Shown: positions 1 to 11,928 of the stretch, one piece after another | Position numbering within the stretch: the stretch's first letter is position 1 | Layout of the letters: each line of letters starts with the position of its first letter | Notes under the pieces: model-generated | The model's database searches: none | What the model saw: only the letters and a program-made list of their open reading frames with translations | What the model was told of the DNA's origin: nothing | Program-made: the position numbers and the translations under genes | Assembly (NCBI GenBank): GCA_963573385.1 | Contig: CAUYLG010048290.1 | Location: forward strand, 28,495 to 92,494 | Direction: 5' to 3' | Length of the DNA: 64,000 nt | Origin: Cacajao melanocephalus | Lineage: Eukaryota; Chordata; Mammalia; Primates; Pitheciidae

Positions 1-690
1 AGAAGCTTGATTTGGTGCTGAAAGGATGGCCAGCATGCCTCTGAGCAGTTGCAATGGTAGCCTTGCTGGTACCAGAGGCTACTGAGTTAACCACGGAGAA
101 TAACTTAATTGTTCATATCCCACATAATATGGAAGGACTGCTGTCTTCTAAGGGGAGTCTCTGGGTAATGGAAGCTGCCTTCTCAAATATCAAGGTTTGC
201 TATTTGAGAGATTTGCAGGACTGTTAAGAACCTGTCCCTCACAAAACTCAGCCACCTTCCTCTCAGAGGAAGCTGGGGAACTTGAACATGATGGCAGATA
301 ATGCAAACCTATGCCACCAAAGAGAATCTCAAAGAAACCCCCTTAGAGAACCAGACTTAACTATTTTTATGGATGGACGTTCCTTTGCAGAGGAAGGGAT
401 CCATTAGGTAGGGCATGCAGTAGCCACCCTGAATGACATTATTGAGAATGGACGTTTCTCCTCAGGCACAAGTGTTCAACTAACTGAGCTAATTGCCCTC
501 ATGATGGTTCCTGAATTAAGCAAGTAAAAAGCAATTAACATTTATACCAATTCTAAGTATGATTTCCTAGTCGTCCATGCCCATGCCACTATCTGGAAAG
601 AGATGAACTTCCCTATAGCTAATGGGTGTCCCATTAAATACTATCAGAAAATTAACAAACTATCACCCTCAGTTTTTCTTCCATGGTAAG
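1..690 (+). pseudogene. Class I ERV pol remnant: RT connection and RNase H part
   Basis: Conceptual translation, with stops and frame changes, reads as the connection and RNase H part of a gammaretrovirus-like pol. The connection shows LSSKGSLWVME near 130-175. The first RNase H acidic site survives in FMDGRSF (about 367-387) and the glutamate region in QLTELIAL (about 480-505). The segment corresponding to the third acidic site reads YTNSKYDF (about 543-566), so the usual Asp is Asn. An in-frame stop follows the first motif near 405 and another lies near 525. The copy is therefore non-functional. The element enters from beyond the left edge of the window, so gag, protease and most of the RT are outside. 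Class I assignment is confident; the exact HERV family is not resolved. Confidence 0.8.
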
Positions 691-1738
691 TGGCAGTAAT
701 ACATTATAAAGGCCACCAAAAGGGGATGGATAAAATAGCAAAGGGAAATAAGTTCACACACCAAGAAGCTAAATTGGTTGTGAGAGGGCCCCAGATTTCT
801 AATCGACTTGAGGTCCCTCTGATCTGAGAGGGCTCTATAAACGAAATATAACCCCAGTATTCTGCAGAAATAGAATGGGTCACCTCTCAGTCCTCCGGAT
901 GGCAGCAATTGGAGGATGGCAAACTATCTACCAGCTTCCAGCCAATGAAGACTTCTTAAAATCCTCCACAAAACCTTTTACCTAGGTAAGGATAAAAGCC
1001 ATGAATTGGCCCAAAGGTTGTTCTCAGGTGAAAATCTGCTAAAAACAGTCAAACAGATTGTTAATGCCTGTGAGTCTTGCCTTAAAAATAATTGTCTCAA
1101 TTGATGACTACTTCCTGGAACAAAAGAACAGGAGGGTACCCAGGTGAAGACTTACAGATGGATTTCATCTATATGTCAAAGATAAGGGGCATCAAGTACC
1201 TCCTGGTATGGGTAGATAGCTTCACTAACTGGATACAAGCATTTCCATGTTGGACAGAGAAAGCCTCTGAGGTGATAAAAGTACTAATTAATGAGATAAT
1301 TCCTCACTTTGGACTTCCTAAGTACCTTCAGAGCAACAATGGCCACTCATTCAGAGCCTGTCACCCAAGGGATCCTAAAGGCACTAGGCATACCATACCA
1401 TCTTCATTGTGCCTGATGACCAAAATCTTCAGGAAAGGTAGAAAAGACAAATGATATTATCAAAAAACACCTATGAAACCTGTGTGAAGAGACTCATCTC
1501 CCCTGGATTACTCTTCTTCTCATAGGCCTATTATGTGTTAGAAACTCCCCTTTGAAGCTGAGTTTAAGTCCCTTCAAAATAATGTATGGATGGCCTTCAC
1601 TACCAATGATTTCTTCCTAGACCATGAAACCTCTTATCTGATTAAACATTTAACTTCTTTGGCTCATTTTCAACAGGAACTAAAACAACTGTTGGAAGCC
1701 CAGTTCTGTGAACTAGGGCCACCTCTATTCAACCCAGG
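691..1738 (+). pseudogene. Class I ERV pol remnant: RNase H end and integrase (first part)
   Basis: This continues the pol relic: an HYKGHQKG-type RNase H tail near 700-725, then a degraded integrase. The zinc-binding region near 955-1090 keeps the CESC pair. The catalytic core (about 1135-1360) keeps the first acidic residue in LQMDFIYM. The second motif reads LQSNNGHSF, with Asn where the catalytic Asp belongs. The region carrying the third acidic residue (GKVEKTN near 1432-1452) is in another frame, so a frameshift lies between them. The longest readable piece is about 120 codons from 1092. The relic breaks off at 1738 in the C-terminal domain at an LFNPG motif, where a MaLR element is inserted. 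Integrase similarity resumes at 3954. It is inactive by several independent lesions. Confidence 0.82.
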
Positions 1739-2075
1739 TGTATTAGTCCATTTTCTGCTGCTTACAAAGGCATATGTGAGACTGGGAAGAAAAAGAGGCT
1801 TAATTTGAATTACGGTTTCATATGGCTGAGGAGGCCTCAGAATCATGGTGGGAAGCAAAAGGCAATTCTCACATGGCTGTGGCAAGAGAAAATGTGGAAG
1901 ATGCAAAAGCAGAAACCCCTGATAAAGCTATCAGATCTCGTGAGACTTATTCACTTCCATGAGAACAGTATGGAGAAAAACCGCCCCTGTGATTCAATTA
2001 TCTCCCACTGTGTGGGAATTATGGGAGTACAATTCAAGATGAGATTTGGGTGGGGACATAGATCAAACCATATCA
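1739..2075 (-). repeat. 3' LTR of the MaLR element
   Basis: In reverse complement it starts with TGATATGGTTTGA and ends with the TAATACA-type terminus typical of MST/THE1 LTRs. It shares the block order of the LTR at 3601-3953, including the motif atcagatctcgtgagactta (1931-1950). It is the downstream LTR in element orientation. Confidence 0.87.
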
Positions 2076-3600
2076 TTCCACTTTGGCCCCTCCAAATTTT
2101 ATGTTATCACATTTCAAAACCAATCATGCCTTCCCAACAGTCCTCCAAAGACTTAATTCACTTCAGCATTAACCCAAAAGACCAAAGTCCAAAGTCTCAT
2201 CTGAGACAAGGCAAGTCCCTTCCACAAATGAGCCTGTAAAATCAAAAACAAGCTCGTTATGTCCTAGATACAATGGAAGTACAGGTACTGTGGAAATACA
2301 GCCTTTTCAAATGTGAGAAATGGCTAAAACAAAGGAGCTACAAGCCCCATGCAAGTCAGAAATCCAGTGAGGCAGTCAAACCTTAAAACTCCAAAATGAT
2401 CTCCTTTGACTCCAGGTCTTACATCCAGGTCATGCTGATGCAAAAGGTGGTTTTGCATTGTCTTGGGCAGCTCTGCCCATGTGGCTTTGCTGGGTACAGC
2501 CTTCTTCCCCGCTGCTTTCACAGACTGGCATTGAGTATCTGTGGCTTTTCCATGCACCTGGTGCAAGCTATAGGCGGATCTACCATTCTGGGGTGTGGAA
2601 GGTGGTGGTCCTTTTCTCACAGCTCCACTAGGTGGTGCCCCACTAAGGACCCAGTATTTCCCTTCAACACTGCCAAATGTCTGTCTGGGCATTCAGGTGT
2701 TTCTATATGTCCTCTGAAGTCTAGGTGGAGGTTCCATAACTCCAATCCTTGACTTCTGTGCACCTGCAGGCTCAACACCATGTGGAAGCTTTCAAGGCAC
2801 TGGGCTTGCACCTTCTGAAACCACAGCCTGAGCTCTGCATTGGCCTCTTTCAGCCACAGCTGGAGCAGCTGTGATACAGTGCACCAAGTCCCTAGACTAT
2901 CCACAGCATAAGGACTGTGGGCTCTGTCCACAAAACCATTTTTTCCTCCTAGATCTTCAGGTATGTGATGGAAGAGGCTGCTGCAAAAGTTTCTGCCATG
3001 CTCCGGAGACATTTTATCCATTGTCTTGGTGATTAACATTTGACTCCTTGTTACTTAGGAAAATATCTTCAGGAAGCTTGAATTTCTTATCAGAAAATGA
3101 GATTTTCTTTTCTATCACATTGTCAGGATACAATTTTTTTTTGAACTTTTATGCTCTGCTTCCCTTTTAAAATGGAATACCTTCAACAGCACCAGTCACA
3201 TCTTGAATGCTTTGTATTGCTTAGAAATTTATTCAACCAGATACCCTAAATCATCTCTCTCAAGTTCAAAGTTCCACAAATCTTTAGGGCAGGGGCAAAA
3301 TGTCACCGGTCTCTTTGCTAAAACATAACAAGATTCACCTTTGCTCCAGTTCCCAGAAATGTTCCTCATCTCCATGTGAGATCACCACAGCCTGGATTTC
3401 ATTGTCCATATCATCATCAGTATTTTTTACAAAGCCATTCAACAAGTTTCTAGGGAGTTCCATACTTTCCCACATTTTCCAGTCTTTTTCTGAGCCCTCC
3501 AAACTGTTCCAACTTCTGCCAGTTACCCAGTTCCAAAGTCACTTTCACATTTTTTGGGTGTCTTTTCAGCAATGCTCCACTCTGCTTTTACCAATTTACA
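2076..3600 (-). mobile_element. MaLR internal region
   Basis: The sequence follows the known internal region of THE1/MST elements, reversed, with several deletions. On the element's sense strand an open stretch of about 140 codons (3039 down to 2617) has no motif I recognise. THE1/MST internal regions are not known to make functional protein, so I do not call it a gene. Confidence 0.8.
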
Positions 3601-3953
3601 ATATTAGTCAGTTTTCATGCTACTGATAAAGACATATCTGAGCCTGGGAAGAAAAAGAGGTTTAATTGTATTTAAAGTTCCACATGGCTGGAGAGGCCTC
3701 AGAATCATGGCTGGAAGTAAAATGTACTTCTTACATGGTGGCAGCAAGAGAAAATGAGGAAGATGCAAAAGCAGAAATCCCTGATAAAACCATCAGATCT
3801 CATGAGACTTATTCACTACCATGAAAACAGTATGGGGGAAACCACCCCCATTATGCAAATTACCTCTCACCATTTCTCTCCTACAACATGGGGGAACTAT
3901 GGGAGTACAATTCAAGATGAGATCTGGGTGAGACACAGAGCGAAACCATATCA
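3601..3953 (-). repeat. 5' LTR of the MaLR element
   Basis: This is the upstream LTR in element orientation, ending at 3953 with the reversed TGATATGGTTT terminus. It differs from its partner at many sites and by small indels. The two copies were identical at insertion, so the difference records a long residence time. Confidence 0.87.
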
Positions 3954-4110
3954 TCAGGGAACTTAGTACCTTTAAAGGCACTTCCTTCCCTTTCTCCCCG
4001 TCTAGGCTTGGAATGGGAAAGACTTGAGATTGTGTTTCTTTCTTCTGTTTCCACAGTAAAGGACACTGTCCATGCAACCTTATTCTTCCTGGATGTGAGA
4101 CGAACTTGGG
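3954..4110 (+). pseudogene. Class I ERV integrase C-terminal tail after the MaLR insertion
   Basis: Directly after the MaLR the translation returns to the ERV integrase C-terminal domain, with KALPSLSP near 3975-4000 and an EWE motif about eight residues later. The TSD codons overlap the Pro-Gly of the motif broken at 1738. Continuity of similarity across the insertion shows that the MaLR entered a pre-existing ERV. Confidence 0.75.
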
Positions 4111-4925
4111 ATCCACCAACCAGTGGGCGTAAAAAGAGGTGTGACACTTTCCTGGCTGGCTTGCTGAGCTGTGAGTAAGAGTAAAAAGGACTATAACACA
4201 TTCCTGACTGGTTTACTGAGCTGCAGGCAGTTGTACACTCCCATTTGTCAGACTGTGGGAGTAAAGAGAAGCAACTCTTCCCAGTTCTTGGAATTCCCCA
4301 AGCCAAAGCTGTAACAGTATAGCCCTCTTGCTACCTGCTGGTATTATGCAGTCACCCCATATGACAGGAAGCAGCAGCTGGCAGGGCTAGCTCTGGAGCC
4401 ATGGGCCTGAGGGGGGTTATGGGACTGAATGAGCTGTAACACAAATGAACTGAAACATGACCACCCCCCAGTTAACTGTGTTATGGGCAGTGGGAATGAG
4501 AGAGTTGTAAAATGTCCTCCCTCACCCCTTGGGTCTCCACAGGTGCTGGCACAACCACATTTTACTTGTCCAGTTATTGGTGCCCATAGTGGAAACTGCT
4601 TGTGGTATATCTGGCTCAGCCATAGCTTTGCATGGAGCTGGCACCTGTGCCTGTGCCTGAGGCTGCCTGCCCTGCAACAGCAGTCGGCATGCCTGATTGT
4701 GCATAGTGCCTGGACCTCATGCTTGCTCAGTCACACACCCCCCGCCACTCTGCACATGGCTCACCCTTGGTGGGTGTGGAATTTGGGCTGATAGTGTGAA
4801 CTGAGTACAGCCTGCTGAGCCAAGTGGGTGGAAGCAGAAGCAGCACTGGACACAGAGGTTTCTGGCTGGCAAAGCAACACCTAAAGGATCCTGTGACAGT
4901 GGCATCATGGGTTTATGCATATGCT
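4111..4925 (+). mobile_element. GC-richer ERV-derived 3' tail, family unresolved
   Basis: This block is clearly richer in G+C than the DNA that follows and abuts the integrase tail, so it is probably the post-pol/3' part of the same ERV or an associated LTR. It contains an imperfect direct repeat of about 30 bp (4142-4171 and 4194-4223, period 52) ending in gctgagctg-like sequence. I see no envelope motifs and no defined LTR ends. Confidence 0.45.
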
Positions 4926-4930
4926 CAGAC

Positions 4931-5012
4931 TCATTAAAGATACACATTAAATATTTGCAGTTTCTTGAATATCAATCATACCTGAATAAAGCTTTAAAAC
5001 TCAACGAGTAAT
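4931..5012 (+). mobile_element. L1M-type LINE 3' end fragment
   Basis: The stretch of atatttgcagtttcttga, a tcaatcatacctgaataaag segment and an A-rich end resembles the terminal sequence of old L1M/L1ME elements. It is short, so the call is moderate. Confidence 0.5.
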
Positions 5013-6980
5013 TTTGCAACTATCTATCTAAAAGAGAGGAAAAGATATAAATAAATATATGTGTGTATATGTGTAAGTATGCTTATTTTTAATAAAGAAG
5101 CAAAAATTTAATTAAAAATATAGTTATCTACAGGGAAAGGAAAGAACTAGGACTGAAGGAATCAAGACAGAAAGTAATCTACGCTAAATATGCCTTTTTA
5201 AAATAGATTTGACTTCAATACTTCATAAATGTTTTACATATTTACACAAAAATTAAATGAAAACGCAGTTTCTAAATATTGAAAGTTAAGAAAACTTAAA
5301 AATGTATACATAATTTATCAAAATGTTTCAATTTGATTATATGTTGTATTGATATTTATAAATTATGAATGACTTAATAATTTCAATATATCACAAGCTG
5401 TAAACAATTTGATGTAAACTCTGCTTTTAGGGTTAAATTGGGAACTCTGAACAGTTATTTTTTAAGAGGTGTACTGTAGATAATGAAAGGAAAAATAAAA
5501 GCAGGTTTATCACTCAAAGCACATTTATTATAATGATTAACAAAAAATTGAGTTATTTACCCTTTTGATGGAAACAGTTAACTTAGTGTTGTTAGATAAA
5601 ACACTGTTAAATTTGAACTTCAGATAAACAATAATCACTTTTTGTAGTGTATATATGCATCAAATATTATATAGGCCATGTTTATACTTTAATTTGCCAA
5701 ATCTGGCAACCCTATATAAACCTCATCTTTAACATGAAGGACAGAGCATTTTTATATTTCCTAAAATTTGTATTTTATTTCATATTAGAGTAAAATAAGA
5801 AAATCTTTACTTTCCTCTTTTTACTTTTCTATTTTTGTGTTTGGCACACTAGAACAAATTAGTATTTTATAAGTTCTAATATATGTTTTATTAACATTTA
5901 ATAAGATGGTATGTGTTTCCAATACTTATTGCTATTTTTAAAGATAAATGATAATATTTGATTCTTTGTTGAATGTGTAAACCATAGAGTATAACAACCC
6001 TTTTCTATTGTACTGCTACATCAACATGAAACAATTAGATGACCAGGCTATACTCCAAATATTTTATCATGCTTAATTTGACTCCTAGTAAGTAATTAAT
6101 ATTACTCATCTCAGGGATAAAGCATATTTTATAAAGAATGTGATGATGATTATTACCTGTTTGTACAAGTATTCCTTCCAAATAAAGTTTTGTTTAACCT
6201 GGCAAGCCAGAACTAGGGAATTACCTGCATATAATATTTCCACTTACTGAAAGTTATTCTACTGACTGCTAAAGAAACTATGGGTTCCTCCTTGGCCAAT
6301 AATGGTTTCTTCTATGCTCACAGAAATATATGACATTTCCTAGAAGTTTCTATAAAGAACTATAAGAGATCATCTACCTTTGCATAACAGAAAAGACTTA
6401 TGACCTGGCTCCCTTCTCATCTAAAACATCAAAAGATGTACACAAGCATCCAAGCAAACACATGTAGCATGGTAACACACAAATCTCTTTGATACCAGCT
6501 TTGGGCATGCTTAACGGAAAATCCTTAACCAGCTTGATTTATCTGTGAAACTCTTTTTCTTGTTAAAAACTCAGCTAACTCATTATTTTTTTTCCTCAAA
6601 GCCTAAAATATCAAGGCTGAGTTTGGGATGTGTCCTCTGCTTTTATGTTTCTAAGCACACTTTTCTTGTAGGACTTACTTAACTATATTCTATTAATTCA
6701 TTATTTTGCTGGCTTTCCTCTCAATAGCAATAACATTACCATTGTTTAAAATAGTACCTGTCATAGTAGGTTTTGAAAAAGTCATTGATGATTGATGGCA
6801 TACAATTTTATGCTTGCAATAGGAAGATGCATCCCAAAGAAAATTTAATATTACCAGTAAATTCTACTGGTTTAAGTGCCACTTAGACATTTTTAAACTT
6901 GTGCTCCATGAAACCATGTAATGATTTAGAGAACATAAACAATCACATTTGGAACTTACCATAGACTTATTCTCTGAAAT
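5013..6980. other. AT-rich DNA with no recognised gene or repeat
   Basis: About 2 kb of A+T-rich sequence without long open frames, splice-like exon structure or a repeat family I can name. Very old diverged repeats cannot be excluded by eye. Confidence 0.6.
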
Positions 6981-6982
6981 AC

Positions 6983-7276
6983 TTTTTATTTTATTTTATT
7001 TTTGGCAGTCTTGCTCTGTCACCCAGGCTGGAGTGCACTGGCACAATCTTGGCTCACTGAAACTTCAACCTCCCAGGTTCAAGTGATTCTCTTGCCTCAA
7101 TCTCCTGAGTAGCTGGGCTTACAGGCATGTATCACCACGCCTGGTTAATTTTTGTATATTTGGTAAATAGAAGGGTTTTATTATGTTGGCCAGGCTGGTC
7201 TTGAACTCCTGACTTCAGGTGATCCACCCTCCTTGGCCTTCCAAAGGGATTACAGGCTGAACCATCGCACTTGGCT
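6983..7276 (-). mobile_element. Alu SINE, full length, reverse orientation
   Basis: A T-rich tail complement (6983-7003) is followed by ttgctctgtcacccaggctg and the usual reversed Alu order through tgtatatttggtaaatagaa to the decayed 5' end at 7276. The divergence suggests an older Alu (AluJ or early AluS). I found no convincing target duplication. Confidence 0.93.
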
Positions 7277-8225
7277 TGAAGCGTATTTCTTAATTTTAAA
7301 TAATCAGTATAACGCCAGTCATCCCAGATGGTAGAATATTTTCTCACTCTAAAATATCAAAAATTTAACAGTTGTTGTTCTTTTAAATTTTTATTCTCAT
7401 AATTTCATGAAAATGTAAATAGTTATAACTCCAATTTGTTTTAATAAGAGAAAAGGGATGAATACAGTAACCTAAAATATCCAGGGGGATATAGTAATCC
7501 AAATTATACAGAAGGTTTATGCTATCCAAGTGTTTATTAACATAGTACTCATAGTTATGACATTACAGAGGGAAATTAAAGTCACCATAAGACAAAAATA
7601 CTAATAACTGAAAATTTATAAATGTGTTTCCCCTCAAATATCCTTCTTTTTCTAACTCTAGAATCAGTAATTGGTTTATTAAGCACTCTCAAATCAGTAG
7701 GAAAAATAATTAAAATATGATTTTGTTTTCCAACAATTATTGCTTTTAGCTGTGGTCTATCAAATTACCCCTTTTAATCACTGGAAAGCAAGCTAGACAA
7801 TTCATATAACGTTTTATTGATTTTATTTATGAAAAGTCTAGTCACATACAATCCAGATGAAATATCTGATGATATATTCTTATGCCTTTCTCTTGGACAA
7901 GCCCTTTTTGATGCTTCTCTGGGACTGGAATTAGGAATGAGGAGGAGACAGGAATCCTCTGAAAGTCTGTTGCTAACTATGGTGGTAAAGGGTGTGCATT
8001 CTTGATTTCACTCAATTTTTCTTGGATCCGCTTGCAGCTAATTTTTTTTCCAAAATGACTAGCCCATTTAAAGGGTTGGCACAGTTTTTTAGGATATTTG
8101 TGTTAAGGTTTTTTTTATTTTTATTTTTTTACTCCCAACCCCGGATATGGACATTCTCAGAAGGAAAGCCAGTCAAATTAAGTATTTCACTAACCCCAGG
8201 AATGTCACGTAACTTCAGCCCATTT
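7277..8225. other. Unannotated AT-rich DNA
   Basis: No recognised repeat family or gene. Open frames of 62 and 84 codons (7817-8005, 7992-8246) have no family motifs and are of a length expected by chance. Confidence 0.55.
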
Positions 8226-8345
8226 TCTGGAAGGAGCAATTTATAATGGGTACAGCAAAATCTCAGAATTCATCACTATATAATTTATCCATGTAACCAA
8301 AAACAACTTGTACCCCAAAAGCTATTGAAATAAAAAAATAAAATA
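8226..8345 (+). mobile_element. L1 3' UTR end with A-rich tail
   Basis: The order gggtacagc, aatttatccatgtaac, acttgtaccccaaaagct and an A-rich AATAAA-type tail is the standard end of older primate L1 elements. Only about 120 bp is present. Confidence 0.8.
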
Positions 8346-9480
8346 TATAGGCATTTATACTTCTTCTGTCTTATTAGCTAGCCATGTGAATTTATATATT
8401 TCTTTGTATAAAATCACAGGGAAATATTGAAGTCATCTTCTGAACTTTCTAAGGGCTTTAGAGCATAGAGTTGCCAAGTCTTTTTCCACAACACACTATT
8501 TTTTCTTTGCTGTAAGCTGCTACAAAAGCCTTTTCATGTCCAAAGATTTAATTCAAGGAGAAAGTACCTTTCTCTATGCCTAGGTTCCCAACTCCTATAC
8601 AATTTGTCAATTTCTCCAACAACTTTCTCACAAGGATTAGCCTCATTTTAATGGTAGCACAAATTCAGACCTCTAGAATGTGCCCCCTCAGAGGATAATT
8701 AAATGTCAGTTTTCCCTTCAAATAGACATTCCTAGTGTCTATATGTGGATCTCTTGAACCACTCCATTGCAACTCTGAAGAGGGAAAGACACTTGCTGAC
8801 ATCTCAAACATTGCACATCCAGACATTACGCTTCACCATTCTCATGGCTCTCATAATTTCTTAAAGCCTAAGTAGGAGAAATGAGAACCGAACTGATGGC
8901 TGAAGGTAAGGCAACAGGGATTTCTGCTGAGTGATAAGCTTGAAAAATGTGTCTGACTTTGTATTTTCTAATACTGGTAAAAATGGAGTAACTATCATGT
9001 TTTTAATTCTTGTGGGTGTAGTCTGCTTTGCAGATCAATAGAATCCCCAGTCAGAAAACAGACATGTCTGTCTCCATCCATTATATCAAATTTTTAACTT
9101 CTAGTTTATTTAAAGATGTTGTAAATATATAACACACAATATATACCAATATCAAAGTCAAGAAATGTCACGAAGTTTTGGAAGTGGTACTAAAAATTTG
9201 ATCAAAATTGCATATAAGGCTGTTGACATATTTGAAAAGGAACAATCTGTAAAAATAATGTAAATCTCATAAATTATATATAGTACACAAAAACCCATAA
9301 TAGTTCAATCATTAATGCTTTCTATATTCTAAAAATTAGTATGTAAATGACATATTTTACCCTCATTTTTAACTCATTTGCCAAGATAATACAAACTTAC
9401 CATTTTTAAAGATACACTAACCCTGCAATGACTATTTGATGTTTTACTTGCCAAGTATCAGTTACATAAGTCTTCAAGAT

Positions 9481-9540
9481 TATTGATGTTATCTACTTCA
9501 ATAAAGTGAATAACATCAATATCAAAACATCAATATCAAA
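9481..9540. repeat. 12-bp inverted repeat plus 14-bp tandem repeat
   Basis: tattgatgttat (9481-9492) is perfectly complementary to ataacatcaata (9510-9521), with a 17-nt loop. The right arm overlaps acatcaatatcaaa, repeated head to tail at 9513-9526 and 9527-9540. Confidence 0.85.
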
Positions 9541-9701
9541 GTGTGGGTTAGACAACCAAGAATGATTAGAAAAAACACTGAAGAAACTTTATAAAAATAC
9601 TGTACTAAGTTCCTTCTTAATTGTCTTTAAATTATTATTTTACTTTTTAAAAATGAGACTGACAATTGTATAAAATAAATTTAGGTATGCTTTATGGAAC
9701 A

Positions 9702-9762
9702 CATTTTTACTCTAGCAGAAAGATTTGGGAAGGTTCATTTTTACTCTAGTAGAAAGATTTGG
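9702..9762. repeat. 27-bp direct repeat, 34-bp period
   Basis: catttttactctag-C-agaa... (9702-9728) recurs at 9736-9762 with a single C/T difference. This is a local tandem duplication with a 7-bp spacer. Confidence 0.88.
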
Positions 9763-10929
9763 TCTTACATGAAAGAATAGTGAATGAATATGATTGTATG
9801 TTTTTAAAAAATACAATGTCTAAAATATATATAAATTTTTAATGGTTTTCTGCTGTAATTAATTATCTCAAATGATTTAAATACCTACAAAGTTTTAGTA
9901 GTTCTCTCTTTTAACTACTTCAATCAGCTAATCACTAGTCTCCTACAAATAGTATAAGAGGGCTTCAAGTGTACTGTCACATATAGAATTTCAGCCAAAT
10001 TTAATTGGATCCATTTCAAATGAGTTTTACATGTATGATTTTTCTTCAACAAATAGCCATACTGTGCATACCGGCTTTGATCTTTTGACAGAAAGAAGTA
10101 ATTTATTATCTTAAGGGAAAATAGTTTAGCTTTTGAAATAAAGAAAGACAAACATAGATAAAGGTGCTTGGGATCAGTGTCCACTAAGTCTCTCTTCTAT
10201 TTCCTAAGCCAGCTTACTAGAGTTCCTGTGCACTTATACAGAAAAAAATATTCCTCATTACACCAGAGCATTTGTAGATGACCATCTAAGCAATCATAAA
10301 ATGACAATAGAATTGCCCTTTTTTTCTCTCTATCTGGAGTATTTGCCTTCTTACATGGCAATTCTGGAAGCCTGGTCCTTTAAATATTTGATAAAAATAA
10401 TAGAATGAGAGCTTTAATAACAGGACTGCAGGGATAATAGTTTCCTTATAGGCATGTTTCTGGCAGTATCCCTCCAGTTATAGTATATAATGTTTCGTTT
10501 ATTCTTTTATGTTGAAGATAGCTATAGTCAAATTCATCTTGAAAGTCAAAGAGTTACATATCTCCCACACTCTATTATGAATGATTTGCTATTTGCAATA
10601 TTATTATAAAATATTTAATAACATAAAAGTATTCAACCGTACCATAGAAAGGGGAGAAACATTTTGTTAAGTAGAACTCAAAGTTTAAAATAATATGATG
10701 AGAAAATGTTTCTTTGAATGATCTTCTAATATATCGATCAGTTTCCTCAAAACTCACTGCTACTGGGTCAATCTGTAAGCATTTTCTAATAATCTCTTTT
10801 AATTATCTTATTCACTTAGAAATGAATGGAACTGAACTATATTATTGAATCAAACTACTTAGTGGTTTTAAATGTCCACAAAGAACTTCTGACAAGACAA
10901 GAATTGTTAGTATGGAATATTATCTAATT

Positions 10930-11133
10930 CAAGTTCCTCAGCCTTGGCACTAATGACATCTTGGGCCAGATAATGGATTTGTTGAAAGTAGAGGTACTGT
11001 CCTGTGGATCATAGGAGATTTAACAGCATCCTTGACCTCTTCCTATTAGATGCACTAGCAGCTCCCTTTCCACCCCACAAGGAAATGCCTTCGTTTATAA
11101 CAAATGTCCCATGGAGGAAAAAAAAAATCACCA
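10930..11133 (+). mobile_element. MER5A/B-type hAT-Charlie element
   Basis: The order of ttcctcagccttggcactaa, acatcttgggccagataat, tttaacagcatcc and acaaatgtcccatggagg follows the consensus of the non-autonomous hAT family MER5. Family identification rests on recalled consensus. Confidence 0.8.
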
Positions 11134-11928
11134 CTAGCTAACATCCACTGAGATTCTTATGCCCTTGAGAATAAGTTCTGAGTCAATAAAACTGCTTTTA
11201 TGAAGAGGCAGGGTCTGAATAAAGAACAGAAAATAATATCAGAAATGCTGTGTTTGATAATAATAGAAAATTCAGATTCAGAAATCAAGAAACAATGATG
11301 CTTCAGTTTTTAGGTATACATTTTTAAACCTTGTGAATAATTTATCATTGCATATGTTAAAAAAGAGAAATCATGGCTTTACTGTACCTCTCTTACATCT
11401 TATATTCAAAAGACATGTTATCTCTCATGCTGGAATATATCTACAAAAATATGGGCTCTAATAGACAGCAAAGACTCGTGTACTTAATATTATTCCTTCC
11501 CTCTTTCTGCTGTGAGTAATAACGCTAGCGCACAATTGTCTTTATCAGCTACTTGTCATTTTTTCTGTCATGGAAACATCTTTATAATGTAAATCACAAG
11601 GGAGAATGATACTTCTGTCTGAATTGTTTTTTCTGGCCATGCTGAAAAAACTTTAGATTTTATTTGACTGGCAAATCATTCATTTCTATATCTGTAAAAA
11701 CAGTTTAACATACAGTTTTTCTTATTTATTCACTGAGAAAAATTGTGTCATTGGAACAATATTTCACCAGTATGGTTGTAGTACTATCTAATTTTACATT
11801 AAATAAAATGTATATTTTAAATATCTATAATCCCACCAAATAAAATCCTAAGAGGAAGTAGATGATTATCTAAATTTATAAAGATGCAAAAACATTAAGA
11901 TAAAGACATGTGTCATTACACAATTTAT
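11134..11928. other. Unannotated AT-rich DNA
   Basis: I see no gene, RNA or repeat that can be named. Confidence 0.5.

Larger units (their letters stand above)
1739..3953 (-). mobile_element. Complete MaLR retrotransposon (MST/THE1 type), LTR-internal-LTR
   Basis: A 2.2-kb element lies in reverse orientation. It has two similar LTRs (1739-2075 and 3601-3953) around an internal region of about 1.5 kb that matches the known THE1/MST internal pattern. The outer ends follow the TG...CA rule. The flanks are ccagg (1734-1738) and tcagg (3954-3958), a 5-bp target duplication with one C/T change. MaLRs are non-autonomous relatives of ERV-L. The host sequence is an ERV integrase reading frame that resumes right after the insertion. 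THE1 versus MSTA/MSTB is not settled by eye. Confidence 0.88.
8346..10929. other. Unannotated AT-rich DNA with two small local repeats
   Basis: No gene is supported. The stretch contains a 12-bp inverted repeat with a 14-bp tandem repeat (9481-9540) and a 27-bp direct repeat (9702-9762). Confidence 0.55.

Noticed and set aside
1092..1454. 120-codon open frame as a host gene
   Set aside because: It is the class I ERV integrase core, with a changed catalytic residue and frameshifts on both sides.
2617..3039. 140-codon minus-strand open frame as a protein gene
   Set aside because: It lies wholly inside the MaLR internal region and has no recognised domain.
3881..4306. 141-codon minus-strand open frame
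   Set aside because: It spans the MaLR LTR/ERV junction and is antisense to the integrase tail, so it is a composite artefact.
6983..7276. Target duplication for the Alu (tgaaatact versus tgaagcgtattt)
   Set aside because: The match is too weak to distinguish from chance in AT-rich DNA.
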